A stretch of 32,150 bases of DNA, taken from positions 1 through 32,150 of the forward strand of contig JACPUE010000039.1 of the NCBI GenBank assembly GCA_016192425.1, read 5' to 3'. Below the pieces are notes generated by a model, which saw nothing but the letters and a program-made list of their open reading frames with translations, had not been told where the DNA came from and made no database searches. Positions within the stretch are counted from its first letter, which is position 1. Every line of letters begins with the position of its first letter. Shown here piece by piece: positions 7,096 through 16,050 of the stretch. The stretch is from Burkholderiales bacterium. Its GTDB lineage: Bacteria; Pseudomonadota; Gammaproteobacteria; Burkholderiales; Burkholderiaceae_C. The translations under genes and the position numbers were made by a program.

Positions 7096-9394
7096 GGCGC
7101 TGCAGCCACTCTTCCTGGGGCTGCGGGCGGCAATACAGGAACCCCTGGCAGATGATGGCGGGCGAGCGCTGCGTCAGGTAGCTGGCCTGCTCCTGGGTTT
7201 CCACCCCCTCGGCCACCACACGCAGGCTGAAATGGCGCGCCACCGACAAAATGGCTTCGACCAAAGCGCCGTCATCGGCATTGGTGCAGGCGTCGCGCAC
7301 AAAGCTGCGGTCGATCTTGATTTCCTGGATCGGCAGGCGCTTGAGATAGGCCAGCGACGAATACCCGGTGCCAAAGTCGTCAAGCGAGAACTCCACCCCC
7401 AGTGCAACAAGCTCCCGCATCTTGGCAACCACATCGTCAAAATCCTCGATCACCAGGCCCTCGGTCACTTCCAGCGTCAGCAATGCGGGGGCGGCGCCGC
7501 TGCGCTCCAGCAGAGCCCGCAAGTCCTGCACGAAGCCGGGCTGGCGAAACTGGCGCGCACTCAGGTTCACCGACAGGCGCACCCCCTGCTGGGCAAACGC
7601 AGGGCGTGCGAGCAAGGCGCAGGCCTGCTCCAGCACCCAACGCCCCAGCAAGACAATGAGATCGGACGACTCCGCCACCGGGATGAACACGCCCGGCATC
7701 ACCAGCCCATCCCGCGGGTGCTGCCAGCGTACCAGCACCTCCGCCCCGGTCGTGCGGCCCTGCAGATCCACCTGGGACTGCAGGTACAGGCGCAGCTCAC
7801 CTGCACCGATGGCCTGGCGCAGCTCTCTCTCCACCTGGAAGCGCTGCTCGGCGGCCTGCCCCATTTCTTGTTCAAAAAAGGCCAGTTGCCCTCCGCCCAT
7901 GGCCTTGGCGCGGTGCAATGCCATGCTCGCACGGCGCAGCGCATCGTGGGCTTGGTCGGAAGGTCCCTGCGGGTACAGTGTGATTCCCATACTGGCCGTC
8001 CACTGGATGGGGCCGGTATCACCCTGCAGGCGCAGCGAATTGCCTATCGCCGCCTGCACCTGAGCCGCAAAGGCCAGCGCCCGGGGGCCGACCATGGCCG
8101 CATCGTCCCCCAGTCCGTGCAGCACCAGGGCAAATTCGTCACCCGCCACGCGCACGAGCATGCCCTCCACCGGAAGCAGGCGTGACAGGCGCAGCGCCAT
8201 GGCACACAGCAGGCGGTCGCCCATCTCGCTGCCACGCGCATCGTTGAACACGGTGAAGCGGTCCAGGTCCAGCAGCAGCAGGGCATGCACAGTCGTCTGG
8301 GAACAGCCCGCGCCCACCTTCAGACCGTCGAGGTGCTCCACCAGCATGGCGCGGTTGGGCAGGCCCGTGAGCGCGTCGTAGCGGGTCAGGCGGTGGATTT
8401 CCTCTGCGGCACGCTTGCGCTCGGTGATGTCCTGCCGGTACTCCACATAGTGGCTGATGCTGCCGTCGGTCTGGCGTATGGGCGCCACCACCACGGACTC
8501 GGCCAAGGGCGCCCCATCCTTGCGCTGGTTGGTCTGCTCCCCCGCCCAGACCTTGCCGCTGGCCAGTGTCTCGCGCAGCCCCTGGCGTTGGGCCGCCTCC
8601 ATGCCCTTGCTGGAAAACAGGGCCGCTGCATGGCCCAACACCTCTTGACGCACATAGCCGGTGCGCTGCACAAAGGCCTCGTTCACATACTCGATGCGCT
8701 CTTGCAGGTCGGTAATGACAATGCTCTCGGGGCTTTGCTCCACGGCACGCAGCAGCTTGCGCAACTGCGACTCGCTGGCTGCCAGCTCGTGGGCCGTACG
8801 CTGCGCCTCCTGCACCCGTTGCATGTAGTTGCGCCGCGACAGCAAGGTGGCTGCCGCCGTGAGCACCAGAATGCCCGCCAGGTACACCCCATGGGCCCAT
8901 CGACTGCCCCGGGGCACCTGGGGCATCCAGCCCTGGGCTTCCGCCCAGAAAAAAAGGCCGAACAGCATGCCGGTGATCGCCACCAGCACCACGGTAGCCC
9001 GCCCACCCAGCATCCAGCCCGAAAGCACGATGAGCACGGGGTAATTGAGCAGGTTGGGCCCGTGCAGCCCGCCATTGCGCACGGTCACCAGCGTCACAAA
9101 GCACCATACGCCCCAGACCAGCAGGTGCGCCGCCAGCCGCCAATGCCGCAAGCGCGCCAGCACCAGGGCCAGACCACCCATCAGGCCCGCGCCCAGGTTG
9201 AAAAGAATCCGGCTGGTTGATTGACCGACAGGGTCCAATGCCAGCAAGAGGGCGATGGCACCACCAATCGCCAGCACGGCCCAGCCCGCCACCCGCACGA
9301 GAAGCCGGGTAGTGACATCGGGCACATCAAGGTCGGGGGCGGGGGCGTACGGCTGCATACCGGTATCTACCCGAGTGGGATGGAGACAACGCAT
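7088..9394 (-). CDS. Membrane-anchored PAS-GGDEF-EAL protein (cyclic di-GMP turnover)
   Basis: This 768-residue protein begins with about five or six hydrophobic segments (30-185). A short linker helix leads to a PAS domain (about 205-320) with ESIVITDLQERIEYVNEAF and a PAC end YRQDITERKRAAEE. The GGDEF domain (about 330-490) has LDLDRFTVFND and the signature written AGDEF (VRVAGDEFALVL). No RxxD inhibitory site lies just before it. The EAL domain (about 505-755) has EVL in place of EAL but keeps VNLSARQFRQ, EVTEGL, LDDFGTGYSS, KIDRSFV and VVAEGVET, so phosphodiesterase activity is plausible. The start at 9394 has AGGGAGG upstream; a second ATG lies at 9358. It probably senses a membrane or PAS signal and sets cyclic di-GMP locally. 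Confidence 0.9.
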   Translation of the reverse strand: MRCLHPTRVDTGMQPYAPAPDLDVPDVTTRLLVRVAGWAVLAIGGAIALLLALDPVGQSTSRILFNLGAGLMGGLALVLARLRHWRLAAHLLVWGVWCFVTLVTVRNGGLHGPNLLNYPVLIVLSGWMLGGRATVVLVAITGMLFGLFFWAEAQGWMPQVPRGSRWAHGVYLAGILVLTAAATLLSRRNYMQRVQEAQRTAHELAASESQLRKLLRAVEQSPESIVITDLQERIEYVNEAFVQRTGYVRQEVLGHAAALFSSKGMEAAQRQGLRETLASGKVWAGEQTNQRKDGAPLAESVVVAPIRQTDGSISHYVEYRQDITERKRAAEEIHRLTRYDALTGLPNRAMLVEHLDGLKVGAGCSQTTVHALLLLDLDRFTVFNDARGSEMGDRLLCAMALRLSRLLPVEGMLVRVAGDEFALVLHGLGDDAAMVGPRALAFAAQVQAAIGNSLRLQGDTGPIQWTASMGITLYPQGPSDQAHDALRRASMALHRAKAMGGGQLAFFEQEMGQAAEQRFQVERELRQAIGAGELRLYLQSQVDLQGRTTGAEVLVRWQHPRDGLVMPGVFIPVAESSDLIVLLGRWVLEQACALLARPAFAQQGVRLSVNLSARQFRQPGFVQDLRALLERSGAAPALLTLEVTEGLVIEDFDDVVAKMRELVALGVEFSLDDFGTGYSSLAYLKRLPIQEIKIDRSFVRDACTNADDGALVEAILSVARHFSLRVVAEGVETQEQASYLTQRSPAIICQGFLYCRPQPQEEWLQRLT

Positions 9395-9444
9395 CCTAGC
9401 GGTTTCCTCCCTGCGGCACCACGCGCCGCCCGGTCGGAGTGTGC

Positions 9445-10461
9445 TTATTGCAACACCAGCTCAACGCGTCGGTTCTTGGCACGCCCTTCTTCGCTGGCGT
9501 TGCTGGCCACGGGGGCCAGAGAAGCCACGCCATTGCCCACCAGGCGCCCGGTCGCCACACCGTAGTCCTTGACCAAAGCAGCCGCCACGGCCTCGGCGCG
9601 GCGACGTGACAGGGCGAGGTTGCTGTCGAACCCGCCCACGCTGTCGGTGTGCCCCACCACGTGCAGCTTGACGCCAGGCTCGGCTTTCAGGAAGGCGGCA
9701 ATCTGGTCGAGCGAAGGCTTGGAATCGGGCTTGATATCGGCCTTGCCGGTGTCGAAGTAGATGCCGTAGATGGCTACCTTGCCTTGTGTGGTCAGCGACT
9801 TGCCGATTTCCGAGGCGCTCACCACCACCATGTTTTGCTGCATGGCCTTGGTCTCCAGCACGTCCACGGCGATGTAGGCGCCCTGACGGGATTTGTAGGT
9901 GCGGTCCTCCTTGGGCCAGTCGATGGCGACCAGGCGCACGGTGACGGTGTCTTTTTGAAACGTGCCGGTTCGGATGGAGTTTCCTTCAGCGGCATACATC
10001 ACGTACTCGGACCGCACGTTCTTCACGAAGTCTTTCTTGCTGCTGCTGAAGCTGGCCAGGAAGTTGGTCCACTTGCCCGCAGCCGGGTCCTTGGTGGAGT
10101 CGTACAGCGCCTGGAAACCCGCAGCCGTCAGTTCGTTGACGTAGTTGCGGTACAGCTCCAGCGCGCGCGTGTCGCCCGGCGCTTCGTACCACAAGCGCGT
10201 AAGCTTGCCTTCAAGCTGCAGCGGCGGCTGCACATAGCGCCGCACCCCGGCGCCCAGGTCGAATTCCTTGAAGGTGGAGGTCTGGAACTCCACGGCGTCG
10301 AAGTTGCGCACCTCGTAGCCCACGATACTGCTGCCGCCAAAGCGCTTGACGGCCGGGTGGTCCTTGGCGCCTGCCATGTCCTGCGCCTGGGCTGCGCCCC
10401 ACAGCCCCGCACAACCCACCAGCACCAGCGCCATGCGGCGCGCCCATTGCATGAATGCCAT
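9445..10461 (-). CDS. OmpA-family outer-membrane/periplasmic protein
   Basis: Two ATGs lie 6 bp apart (10467 and 10461). Only the second is properly spaced from the GGAGG, so I start there, giving 338 residues. A signal peptide is clear: ARRMALVLVGCAGLWG, then AAQAQ with likely cleavage after AQA. The N-terminal domain (about 25-210), with KDHPAVKRFGGSSIVGYEV and LTRLWYEAPGDTRALEL, looks like the DUF4892-type domain found before OmpA domains. The C-terminal OmpA-like peptidoglycan-binding domain (about 225-338) has IYFDTGKADIKPDS, VVGHTDSVGG, LSRRRAEAV and EGRAKNRRVEL. It has no lipobox, so it is not Pal. It likely links the outer membrane or periplasm to peptidoglycan. Confidence 0.88.
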   Translation of the reverse strand: MAFMQWARRMALVLVGCAGLWGAAQAQDMAGAKDHPAVKRFGGSSIVGYEVRNFDAVEFQTSTFKEFDLGAGVRRYVQPPLQLEGKLTRLWYEAPGDTRALELYRNYVNELTAAGFQALYDSTKDPAAGKWTNFLASFSSSKKDFVKNVRSEYVMYAAEGNSIRTGTFQKDTVTVRLVAIDWPKEDRTYKSRQGAYIAVDVLETKAMQQNMVVVSASEIGKSLTTQGKVAIYGIYFDTGKADIKPDSKPSLDQIAAFLKAEPGVKLHVVGHTDSVGGFDSNLALSRRRAEAVAAALVKDYGVATGRLVGNGVASLAPVASNASEEGRAKNRRVELVLQ

Positions 10462-10574
10462 TGCCATTCCTCCAGTGACGAGCTGGAGCGCATGATAGGC
10501 GGCCCTGTCATCCCATGCGCATCTGGCGCGCAGCGAACCTGTGCAATGCTGCACGGGATGCCGGGACAAAAAGC

Positions 10575-11519
10575 TCAATCGTCCTTGTTGCGACGCTTGC
10601 GGCGGCGCTCTTGTTCTTCCTTGCGCGCCTTGCGCTCGGCCTCCTGTGCCTGGCCCACGGCGAGCCATGCGTCAAACTCCTGCGGGGTCTCCAGCGTGAT
10701 GCGTCCCAGCACCGCACTGCGAAAGTCGGTCAGCACCAGCTCGGCCGCCTTCTGCAGATTCACCCGCCCACCGCTCATCACTGCGCCGCGCTTGCGGCCA
10801 ATGGCTTCGAGCAGTTCGTGGTCAGGCAGCGCCGCAATGGCCTGCGCACTCAGGCCCAGACGGTAGCGCGCTTCCAGCAAGTCCGCATAGGCCCCTTGCA
10901 GACGGCGCAACAGTTCCAGCGCCACCAGTTCCTCGTCATAGGCGTTGCGGCCCACCGCGCCGCTGGCGGCCAGGTGATAGCCGCTTTCAGCCACGATGAT
11001 CTTGGGCCAGAGCATGCCGGGCGTGTCCCACAAATAGAAATCATCGGCCAGGACGATGCGCTGCTCCAGCTTGGTGATACCTGCCTCGTCGCCGGTCTTG
11101 GCCTGGCGCTTGTTGGACAGCGTGTTGATGAGCGTGGACTTGCCCACATTGGGCACGCCGCAGATCAGCACGCGCATGGGCTTGGCCATACCGCCCCGGT
11201 TCGGTGCGAGCTGATGGCAGCCGTAGATAAGCTTGCGCGCGGGCGCGGCGTCCTGCGCGTCGAGCGCCACGGCACGCGTGTCCGGCCGCGCGTTGTACCA
11301 GGCCAGCCACAGGGCTGTGCGCTCAGGATCGGCAATGTCCTGCTTGTTGAGCACCTTGAGCGTGGGCTTGTGGCCCGTGAGCTCGGACAGCAACGGGTTG
11401 GCGCTGGAGCCGGGCAGGCGCGCGTCGAGCACCTCGATCACGACATCGATGCTCTTGACGCGCTCGGCAATGGCCTGGCGTGTCAGGTGCATGTGCCCTG
11501 GGAACCACTGAATGGACAT
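10575..11519 (-). CDS. ylqF: Ribosome biogenesis GTPase, YlqF/RbgA type
   Basis: This 314-residue protein has a circularly permuted GTPase domain. G4 (NKQD, 58-61) and G5-like ALDAQ come before G1 (GVPNVGKST, 121-129), G2 (AGIT, about 146-149) and G3 (DTPG, 165-168). The opening IQWFPGHMHLTRQAI is the standard start of the YlqF/RbgA family. In Bacillus RbgA acts in late 50S subunit assembly; the role here is inferred by homology. The C-terminal part ends in a very basic tail (ERKARKEEQERRRKRRNKDD), consistent with RNA binding. No strong ribosome-binding site precedes the ATG. The gene lies 26 bp downstream of the prenyltransferase gene on the same strand and may be cotranscribed. Confidence 0.92.
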   Translation of the reverse strand: MSIQWFPGHMHLTRQAIAERVKSIDVVIEVLDARLPGSSANPLLSELTGHKPTLKVLNKQDIADPERTALWLAWYNARPDTRAVALDAQDAAPARKLIYGCHQLAPNRGGMAKPMRVLICGVPNVGKSTLINTLSNKRQAKTGDEAGITKLEQRIVLADDFYLWDTPGMLWPKIIVAESGYHLAASGAVGRNAYDEELVALELLRRLQGAYADLLEARYRLGLSAQAIAALPDHELLEAIGRKRGAVMSGGRVNLQKAAELVLTDFRSAVLGRITLETPQEFDAWLAVGQAQEAERKARKEEQERRRKRRNKDD

Positions 11520-11545
11520 GGATTTGTTCTGGAAAAAAGTGGCGC

Positions 11546-12484
11546 CTATTGTGTCGCACACAAACCCGCCGCCAGCGCAAGCCCGTGCACGGACGCCGCC
11601 GCAATGCCCAGCACCAACGCAAGCCGCAGCCGTTGTGGCTGGGCATGGTGGCGCCAAAGCAAGGCCACCGCGACCAGGGACAGCGGCAAAGACGCCAGGC
11701 CCCACAGCGCCGTGGGCGCCAGCACATGCAGCGCCACCCATGCTGCGAGCGCGCCGTGGGCCCACAGCGCCAGGCCCAGGTACACCATGGCGGCGCGCTG
11801 CGTTCCGAGCCGCACCACCATGGTCCGCTTCCCGACCGCCGCGTCCGACGGCGCATCCGGAAAGCCGTTGCCGATCAGGATATTGGCCACCAGGGCCGCA
11901 AATCCAGCGGCCACTGCGGCCGCCTGCCACGAGAATTGCCCGCGCTGCACATAGTCGGCGCCCACGACCACCAGCCCCCAGGCCAGGCCCACCGCCACTT
12001 CACCCAGGCCGCGCGCCATCAACGCCAGCGGCGGCATGGAATAGACCCACCCCAGCGCCATGCCAGCCAGCCCCAGCCCCAGCAAGGCCCAGCCGGTGCG
12101 TGCGGCCAGCCAGACACCCGCCACGGCCACCAGGGTCAACAGGACCCATGCCACACGGTGCATGTCCTGCGCATCCACCTGCCCCGTTTGGACCATGCGC
12201 GAGCCGCCAGTGAAGGGATACAGGCCCTGGGTATTGGCGGCGTCGGCACCGTTGATGGCGTCGGCGTGGTCATTCAACATGTTGGCCGCGGCATGCAGCA
12301 TGAGCGCCAGCACCACAGTCACACACGCCAGCGCCGCCGAAGTGAATGCTCCAGCAGCCTGGGCCGACGCCATCCCCAGAACGCACCCGATGGCGGTGAC
12401 CACCAGAAAACCCGGCCGCGCCATGCGCACCCACAAAGTCCAGTGCGGTAGTGCAGGCCTCTTGCCCGCTGTCTGCCAACCCAT
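11546..12484 (-). CDS. UbiA-family prenyltransferase (MenA-like)
   Basis: The start MGWQTAGKRPALPHW at 12484 places the gene 14 bp after gshA and gives 312 residues. A longer reading from 12541 would overlap gshA and is less likely. It is an integral membrane protein with about eight or nine hydrophobic segments. The first aspartate-rich motif is NMLNDHADAINGAD, which binds Mg-prenyl diphosphate. The second is GFPDAPSDAAVGKRTMVVRL, which matches the DxxxD region of MenA-type enzymes better than UbiA. Family members attach a prenyl chain to an aromatic acceptor such as 1,4-dihydroxy-2-naphthoate. No other menaquinone gene is near, so the acceptor is uncertain. It may be cotranscribed with gshA. 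Confidence 0.85.
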   Translation of the reverse strand: MGWQTAGKRPALPHWTLWVRMARPGFLVVTAIGCVLGMASAQAAGAFTSAALACVTVVLALMLHAAANMLNDHADAINGADAANTQGLYPFTGGSRMVQTGQVDAQDMHRVAWVLLTLVAVAGVWLAARTGWALLGLGLAGMALGWVYSMPPLALMARGLGEVAVGLAWGLVVVGADYVQRGQFSWQAAAVAAGFAALVANILIGNGFPDAPSDAAVGKRTMVVRLGTQRAAMVYLGLALWAHGALAAWVALHVLAPTALWGLASLPLSLVAVALLWRHHAQPQRLRLALVLGIAAASVHGLALAAGLCATQ

Positions 12485-12498
12485 CAGAGCCCAGATCC

Positions 12499-14031
12499 TC
12501 AAACCAGCAAGCCTTCTGGCGACAGGTAGCGCTGGCGCCATTCCTCAAAAGGCAAGCTGTCCGCCGCTTCGATGGCCTGCTGGTCGCTCAGCGACTGCTG
12601 GGCCATGGCCTCGAACTGCGCCTGCTGGTCGTCCTGCCAGGGCTGCTCCATCAATGCATCACGCGCCGCCAGCGACTGCGACAGGCTGAACGCCGAGAAA
12701 CTGTGCCCGTGCGCGGTCTCGATGCGGTCCAGCACGCGGGCCGACGGCGTTTCTGCAGGGCGCCCCAGCAGCGCCTGCGCGTCGCGCAGCGCGGCGCTGT
12801 AGTCGCCGCACTGGTGCGTGGCGTCCAGGGCTGCGGCCAGGGGTTCGCATTCGGCCAGGATCTGGCCGCCCCACTCCGCCAGCGGCACCTCGCGCCCCTG
12901 GCGCTGCAGGCGCAGGCCGCTTTCACGCCCACGCTCTGCGGCCAGAAGCTGGTTGGCGCGCAGTTCGGCAATCTCGGCCGGGGTGTCGGGCGGGCTGTCC
13001 GACAGCAGGCAGTGCAGCAGGAAGACATCGAGCAGGCGCATGGTGGACGCCGTGATGCCCACGGGCACGAAGGGGTCCAGATCCATGAGCCGCACCTCCA
13101 CGTATTCCACTCCGCGCTCGCGCAGCGCATGCAGGGGCCGCTCGCCCGTGTGCACGGTGCGTTTGGGTCGGATGGTGCCGTAGAACTCGTTTTCGATCTG
13201 CAGCAGGCTGGTGGCCAGCTGGTTGTAGTCGCCGCCGGGGTTGCGGATGCCCACGGCTTCGTAGGCTGGATAGGGGCGGGTCAGCGCCTCGTGCAGCGAA
13301 TCGGCGTAGCCCTGCAGGCCGTTGTAGCTGACGGCCAGCGAGGCCTGCGCATCGCTCTGGTAGCCCAGGCGCCCCATGCGCAGCGAGGTGGCGTGCGGCA
13401 GGTACATGGACTGCCCCGCAGCACCCAGCGGCTGCAGGCGGCGCGTGCGCCCTTCCACAAAACAGGGGCACAGCGCAGGCGATGCACCAAACAGGTACAG
13501 CAGCACGAAAGCATGGCGCCGGAAGTTGCGGATGAGCCCGAAGTAGTCTTCGTTCGTCACCCCCGGCAAGGACCAGTTGTAGTGGATGCCCGAGATGGTC
13601 TGCATGCGCCGCCCGTAGCGGTGGCCCAGGCCCATGCGGTACACGCTCTTGGCACGGCCCACATTGGAGTTGCCGTAGCGCGCCAGCGGAATGGTCTCGT
13701 CCGTGGGCAGGTTGCAGGGCATGCTGGCCACCCACAGCATCTCGCCGCCCTGGGGCTGCAGCACGCGGTACACGTACTGGTGGATGGCGGTGAGCTCGTC
13801 CAGGCAGTCCTGCACCCCCAGGTGCGCGCCGGTGATGAGCTCAATCTGCGACTCGCTGTAATCGGTGGTGATGTGCGGGTGCGTGAGGGCCGAGCCCAGC
13901 GCCACAGGGTGCGGCGTGAGGGCCAGCCCCCCGGTGGGCAGCACGCGCAGGCCTTCTTTCTCGATCCCCCGGCGGATGCCAGCCAGGCGGTCGGAAGAAA
14001 GCTGCTGGATGCGTTCCTGCAAGGTGTTCAT
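12499..14031 (-). CDS. gshA: Glutamate-cysteine ligase (proteobacterial type)
   Basis: This 510-residue protein, close to the E. coli GshA length, catalyses the ATP-dependent joining of glutamate and cysteine, the first step of glutathione synthesis. Recognisable blocks are GIRRGIEKEGLRV near the N terminus and HITTDYSESQIELITG (about 52-67). Then come SMPCNLPTDETIPLARYGNS, SGIHYNWSLP and NEFYGTIRPKR, and VEYVEVRLMDLDPF. These match the glutamate- and ATP-binding regions of the gamma-proteobacterial-type enzyme. The product is cytosolic. The gene is followed 14 bp later by the UbiA-family gene. Its leader (14032-14113) contains two small hairpins. Glutathione supply is relevant to chromate and oxidative stress, but physical linkage to the chr cluster is loose. 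Confidence 0.95.
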   Translation of the reverse strand: MNTLQERIQQLSSDRLAGIRRGIEKEGLRVLPTGGLALTPHPVALGSALTHPHITTDYSESQIELITGAHLGVQDCLDELTAIHQYVYRVLQPQGGEMLWVASMPCNLPTDETIPLARYGNSNVGRAKSVYRMGLGHRYGRRMQTISGIHYNWSLPGVTNEDYFGLIRNFRRHAFVLLYLFGASPALCPCFVEGRTRRLQPLGAAGQSMYLPHATSLRMGRLGYQSDAQASLAVSYNGLQGYADSLHEALTRPYPAYEAVGIRNPGGDYNQLATSLLQIENEFYGTIRPKRTVHTGERPLHALRERGVEYVEVRLMDLDPFVPVGITASTMRLLDVFLLHCLLSDSPPDTPAEIAELRANQLLAAERGRESGLRLQRQGREVPLAEWGGQILAECEPLAAALDATHQCGDYSAALRDAQALLGRPAETPSARVLDRIETAHGHSFSAFSLSQSLAARDALMEQPWQDDQQAQFEAMAQQSLSDQQAIEAADSLPFEEWRQRYLSPEGLLV

Positions 14032-14046
14032 GGTGCTCCGCAGTTC

Positions 14047-14101
14047 AAGTTCAGGGGCCGGAACTTATCACGCCAGGAGCAGACCTGCGCTGCGGCAGGT
14101 C
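14047..14101 (-). other. Two small stem-loops between the SDR gene and gshA
   Basis: AAGTTC (14047-14052) pairs with GAACTT (14061-14066) over an 8-nt loop. GACCTGC (14082-14088) pairs with GCAGGTC (14095-14101) over a 6-nt loop. Both lie in the 82-bp gap between two minus-strand genes. Neither is followed by a T-run, so intrinsic termination is doubtful. They may be processing or attenuation structures, or chance. Confidence 0.35.
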
Positions 14102-14113
14102 ATGCCCACCACT

Positions 14114-15022
14114 TCACCCGCGGGCGGCCATGGCCTTTTGCACTTCGAGTGTGCCTTGCGCGGCGCCGCTGGCAGGCACCTGCTCGTCGGTACGCTCGGT
14201 CACCTGCGCCAGGCGCTGTGCCAGCTGTTCCGGCACCGTATCGCCCAGGCCCAGGTGGATGCCCTGGGTCAGCGTGATGTGGGCCGCCTCGAACGAACCG
14301 CCGCCCGCACACAGAATCGTGCGCGTGGGCGCGCGCTCGTGCACCAGCACCAGCATGGCGGGCACCACGGCCTCGGGCTGCAGCGCGTCCAGGATCTGGG
14401 GCGGGAACAGCGATTCGGTCATGCGCGTGGCCGCCGTGGGCGCCAGGGCGTTGACGTGGATGTGGTACTTGGCCCCTTCGATGGCCAGCGTCTGCATCAG
14501 GCCCACCTGGGCCAGCTTGGCAGCGCCATAGTTGGCCTGGCCGAAGTTGCCGTACAGGCCGGTGGACGAAGTCGTCATCAGAATGCGCCCGTACTGCTGC
14601 GCCACCATGTGCGGCCACACGGCCTTGCAGCAGTGGGCTGCACCCATGAGGTGCACGTCCACCACCAGGCGGAAATCCGCCATGTCCATCTTGGCGAAGG
14701 ACTTGTCGCGCAGGATGCCGGCGTTGTTGACCAGAATGTCCACACGGCCCCAGGCGGCGATGGCCTGCTGCACCATGGCCTCCACGGCGGCAAAGTCTGT
14801 GACCGACGCGCCATTGGCCAGCGCCTCGCCGCCCGCAGCGCGGATCTCATCGACCACCGCCTGCGCTGCCGAGACCGAGCCGCCGCTGCCGTCCACGGCG
14901 CCGCCCAGGTCGTTGACCAGCACCTTGGCACCACGCTTGGCCAGCGCCAAGGCATGCTGGCGGCCAAGCCCGCCGCCCGCGCCCGTCACGATGGCCACGC
15001 GGCCTTTGAAATCCAGTTCCAT
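14114..15022 (-). CDS. SDR-family NAD(P)-dependent oxidoreductase
   Basis: The start MELDFKGRVAIVTGAGG at 15022 has CAGGAG about 10 nt upstream, giving 302 residues. The Rossmann cofactor motif is TGAGGGLG (13-20). NNAG lies at 99-102, and the catalytic Ser152, Tyr165 and Lys169 sit in SSTGLYGNF and YGAAK. The segment VNDLGGAVDGSGGS resembles the hydroxyacyl-CoA dehydrogenase domain of 17-beta-HSD type 4-like enzymes. A role in fatty-acyl or steroid-like beta-oxidation is therefore the best guess. The roughly 60-residue C-terminal extension after the core fold is also seen in that group. The substrate is not determined. It is divergent from the NUDIX gene, with 136 bp between starts. Confidence 0.88.
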   Translation of the reverse strand: MELDFKGRVAIVTGAGGGLGRQHALALAKRGAKVLVNDLGGAVDGSGGSVSAAQAVVDEIRAAGGEALANGASVTDFAAVEAMVQQAIAAWGRVDILVNNAGILRDKSFAKMDMADFRLVVDVHLMGAAHCCKAVWPHMVAQQYGRILMTTSSTGLYGNFGQANYGAAKLAQVGLMQTLAIEGAKYHIHVNALAPTAATRMTESLFPPQILDALQPEAVVPAMLVLVHERAPTRTILCAGGGSFEAAHITLTQGIHLGLGDTVPEQLAQRLAQVTERTDEQVPASGAAQGTLEVQKAMAARG

Positions 15023-15158
15023 GCTGCTTTCACTCCTGAATCTTGAACGAATGTCGAAGTCGCACAAGGGACTCGCCCTTGCGCCCAGGCACTTTACGCT
15101 ACAAAGCGATACAAACCTGTACAGTGGGTGACCCCGCAGCACCCGCTTTGCCTTGCCC

Positions 15159-16037
15159 ATGACCTCCCCACCCGTCCCCGAAACACCCCGCGACGCGGCC
15201 ACCGTGGTGCTGCTGCGCGATGCGCCCGGCGGCCTGGAAGTGTTGCTGCAGCGCCGCCATGCCCAGATGACCGACATGGGCGGGCTTTATGTCTTCCCCG
15301 GCGGCAAGCTCGATCCGCAGGACTCGGACGCCCAAAGCCTGGCCGCGCTCGACCAAGCCCCCCAGACGCTGCACGCGCACCTGGGCGAACCGGCCCTGCC
15401 CCCGCCCCTGGCCGCCGGCCTGCACGTGGCAGCGCTGCGCGAGGCGCTGGAGGAATGCGGCCTGCTGCTGGCCGAGCCCCTGCAGGCTGGCACGCCATTG
15501 GACGCCCCGCGCGCCCGCGCCATGCTGCGCGAGGGGCAGCCCCTGGCGCAGGTGCTGTCCCGCCTGGGCCTGCGCCTGGCCACGCAGCGGCTGGCCGCCT
15601 GGTCGCGCTGGATCACGCCGCTGTCGCCCGCCATGGGCACCCGGCGCTTTGACACGCGCTTTTTCGTAGCCCCGGCGCCGCTGGGCCAGACCGCCGCACA
15701 TGACAACGAGGAAGCCACCGAAAGCGTGTGGCTGGCGCCGCGCGCCGCGCTGGAGCAGTACCGCGACGGCCGGATCGAACTGGCGCCACCGCAGATCATG
15801 AGCCTGGCGCACCTGGCCAGGTACGCCCGCATGCAGGACGTGGTGGACGCCGCACGCCGCCAGCGCCCGCCCACCATCCTGCCGCAGGCGCACCTGGACG
15901 CAGGCCTGCGCACCATCGCCTACCCCGGCGATCCGCTGCACGCCGAGCGCGAACGCGCCCTGCCCGGCCCCACACGGCTGCGTCAGCAGGGGCGGCAGTT
16001 CCTGCCCGAAGCCGGTTTTGAAGCCCTCTTCCTGTGA
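15159..16037 (+). CDS. NUDIX hydrolase with split Nudix box (NUDT19-like)
   Basis: I take ATG 15159 as start (292 residues); an in-frame TTG lies 6 bp upstream. The N-terminal strand DAATVVLLRDAPGGLEVLLQ and GGLYVFPGGKLDP (41-53) are Nudix features. The rest of the Nudix box, REALEECGLLL (94-104), comes only after about 40 inserted residues. Such insertions are typical of NUDT7/NUDT19-type enzymes, several of which act on CoA derivatives. The glutamates needed for Mg2+ binding (REALEE) are kept. The C-terminal part has WITPLSPAMGTRRFDTRFF, also characteristic of NUDT19-like proteins. Acyl-CoA or CoA hydrolysis is a reasonable inference but is not shown. It is followed 13 bp later by the DUF427 gene. 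Confidence 0.85.
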   Translation: MTSPPVPETPRDAATVVLLRDAPGGLEVLLQRRHAQMTDMGGLYVFPGGKLDPQDSDAQSLAALDQAPQTLHAHLGEPALPPPLAAGLHVAALREALEECGLLLAEPLQAGTPLDAPRARAMLREGQPLAQVLSRLGLRLATQRLAAWSRWITPLSPAMGTRRFDTRFFVAPAPLGQTAAHDNEEATESVWLAPRAALEQYRDGRIELAPPQIMSLAHLARYARMQDVVDAARRQRPPTILPQAHLDAGLRTIAYPGDPLHAERERALPGPTRLRQQGRQFLPEAGFEALFL

Positions 16038-16050
16038 TTGGAGATACACC

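Noticed and set aside
9445-10461. OmpA-domain protein as the missing Pal
   Set aside because: It has a plain signal peptide with no lipobox cysteine and a large extra N-terminal domain.
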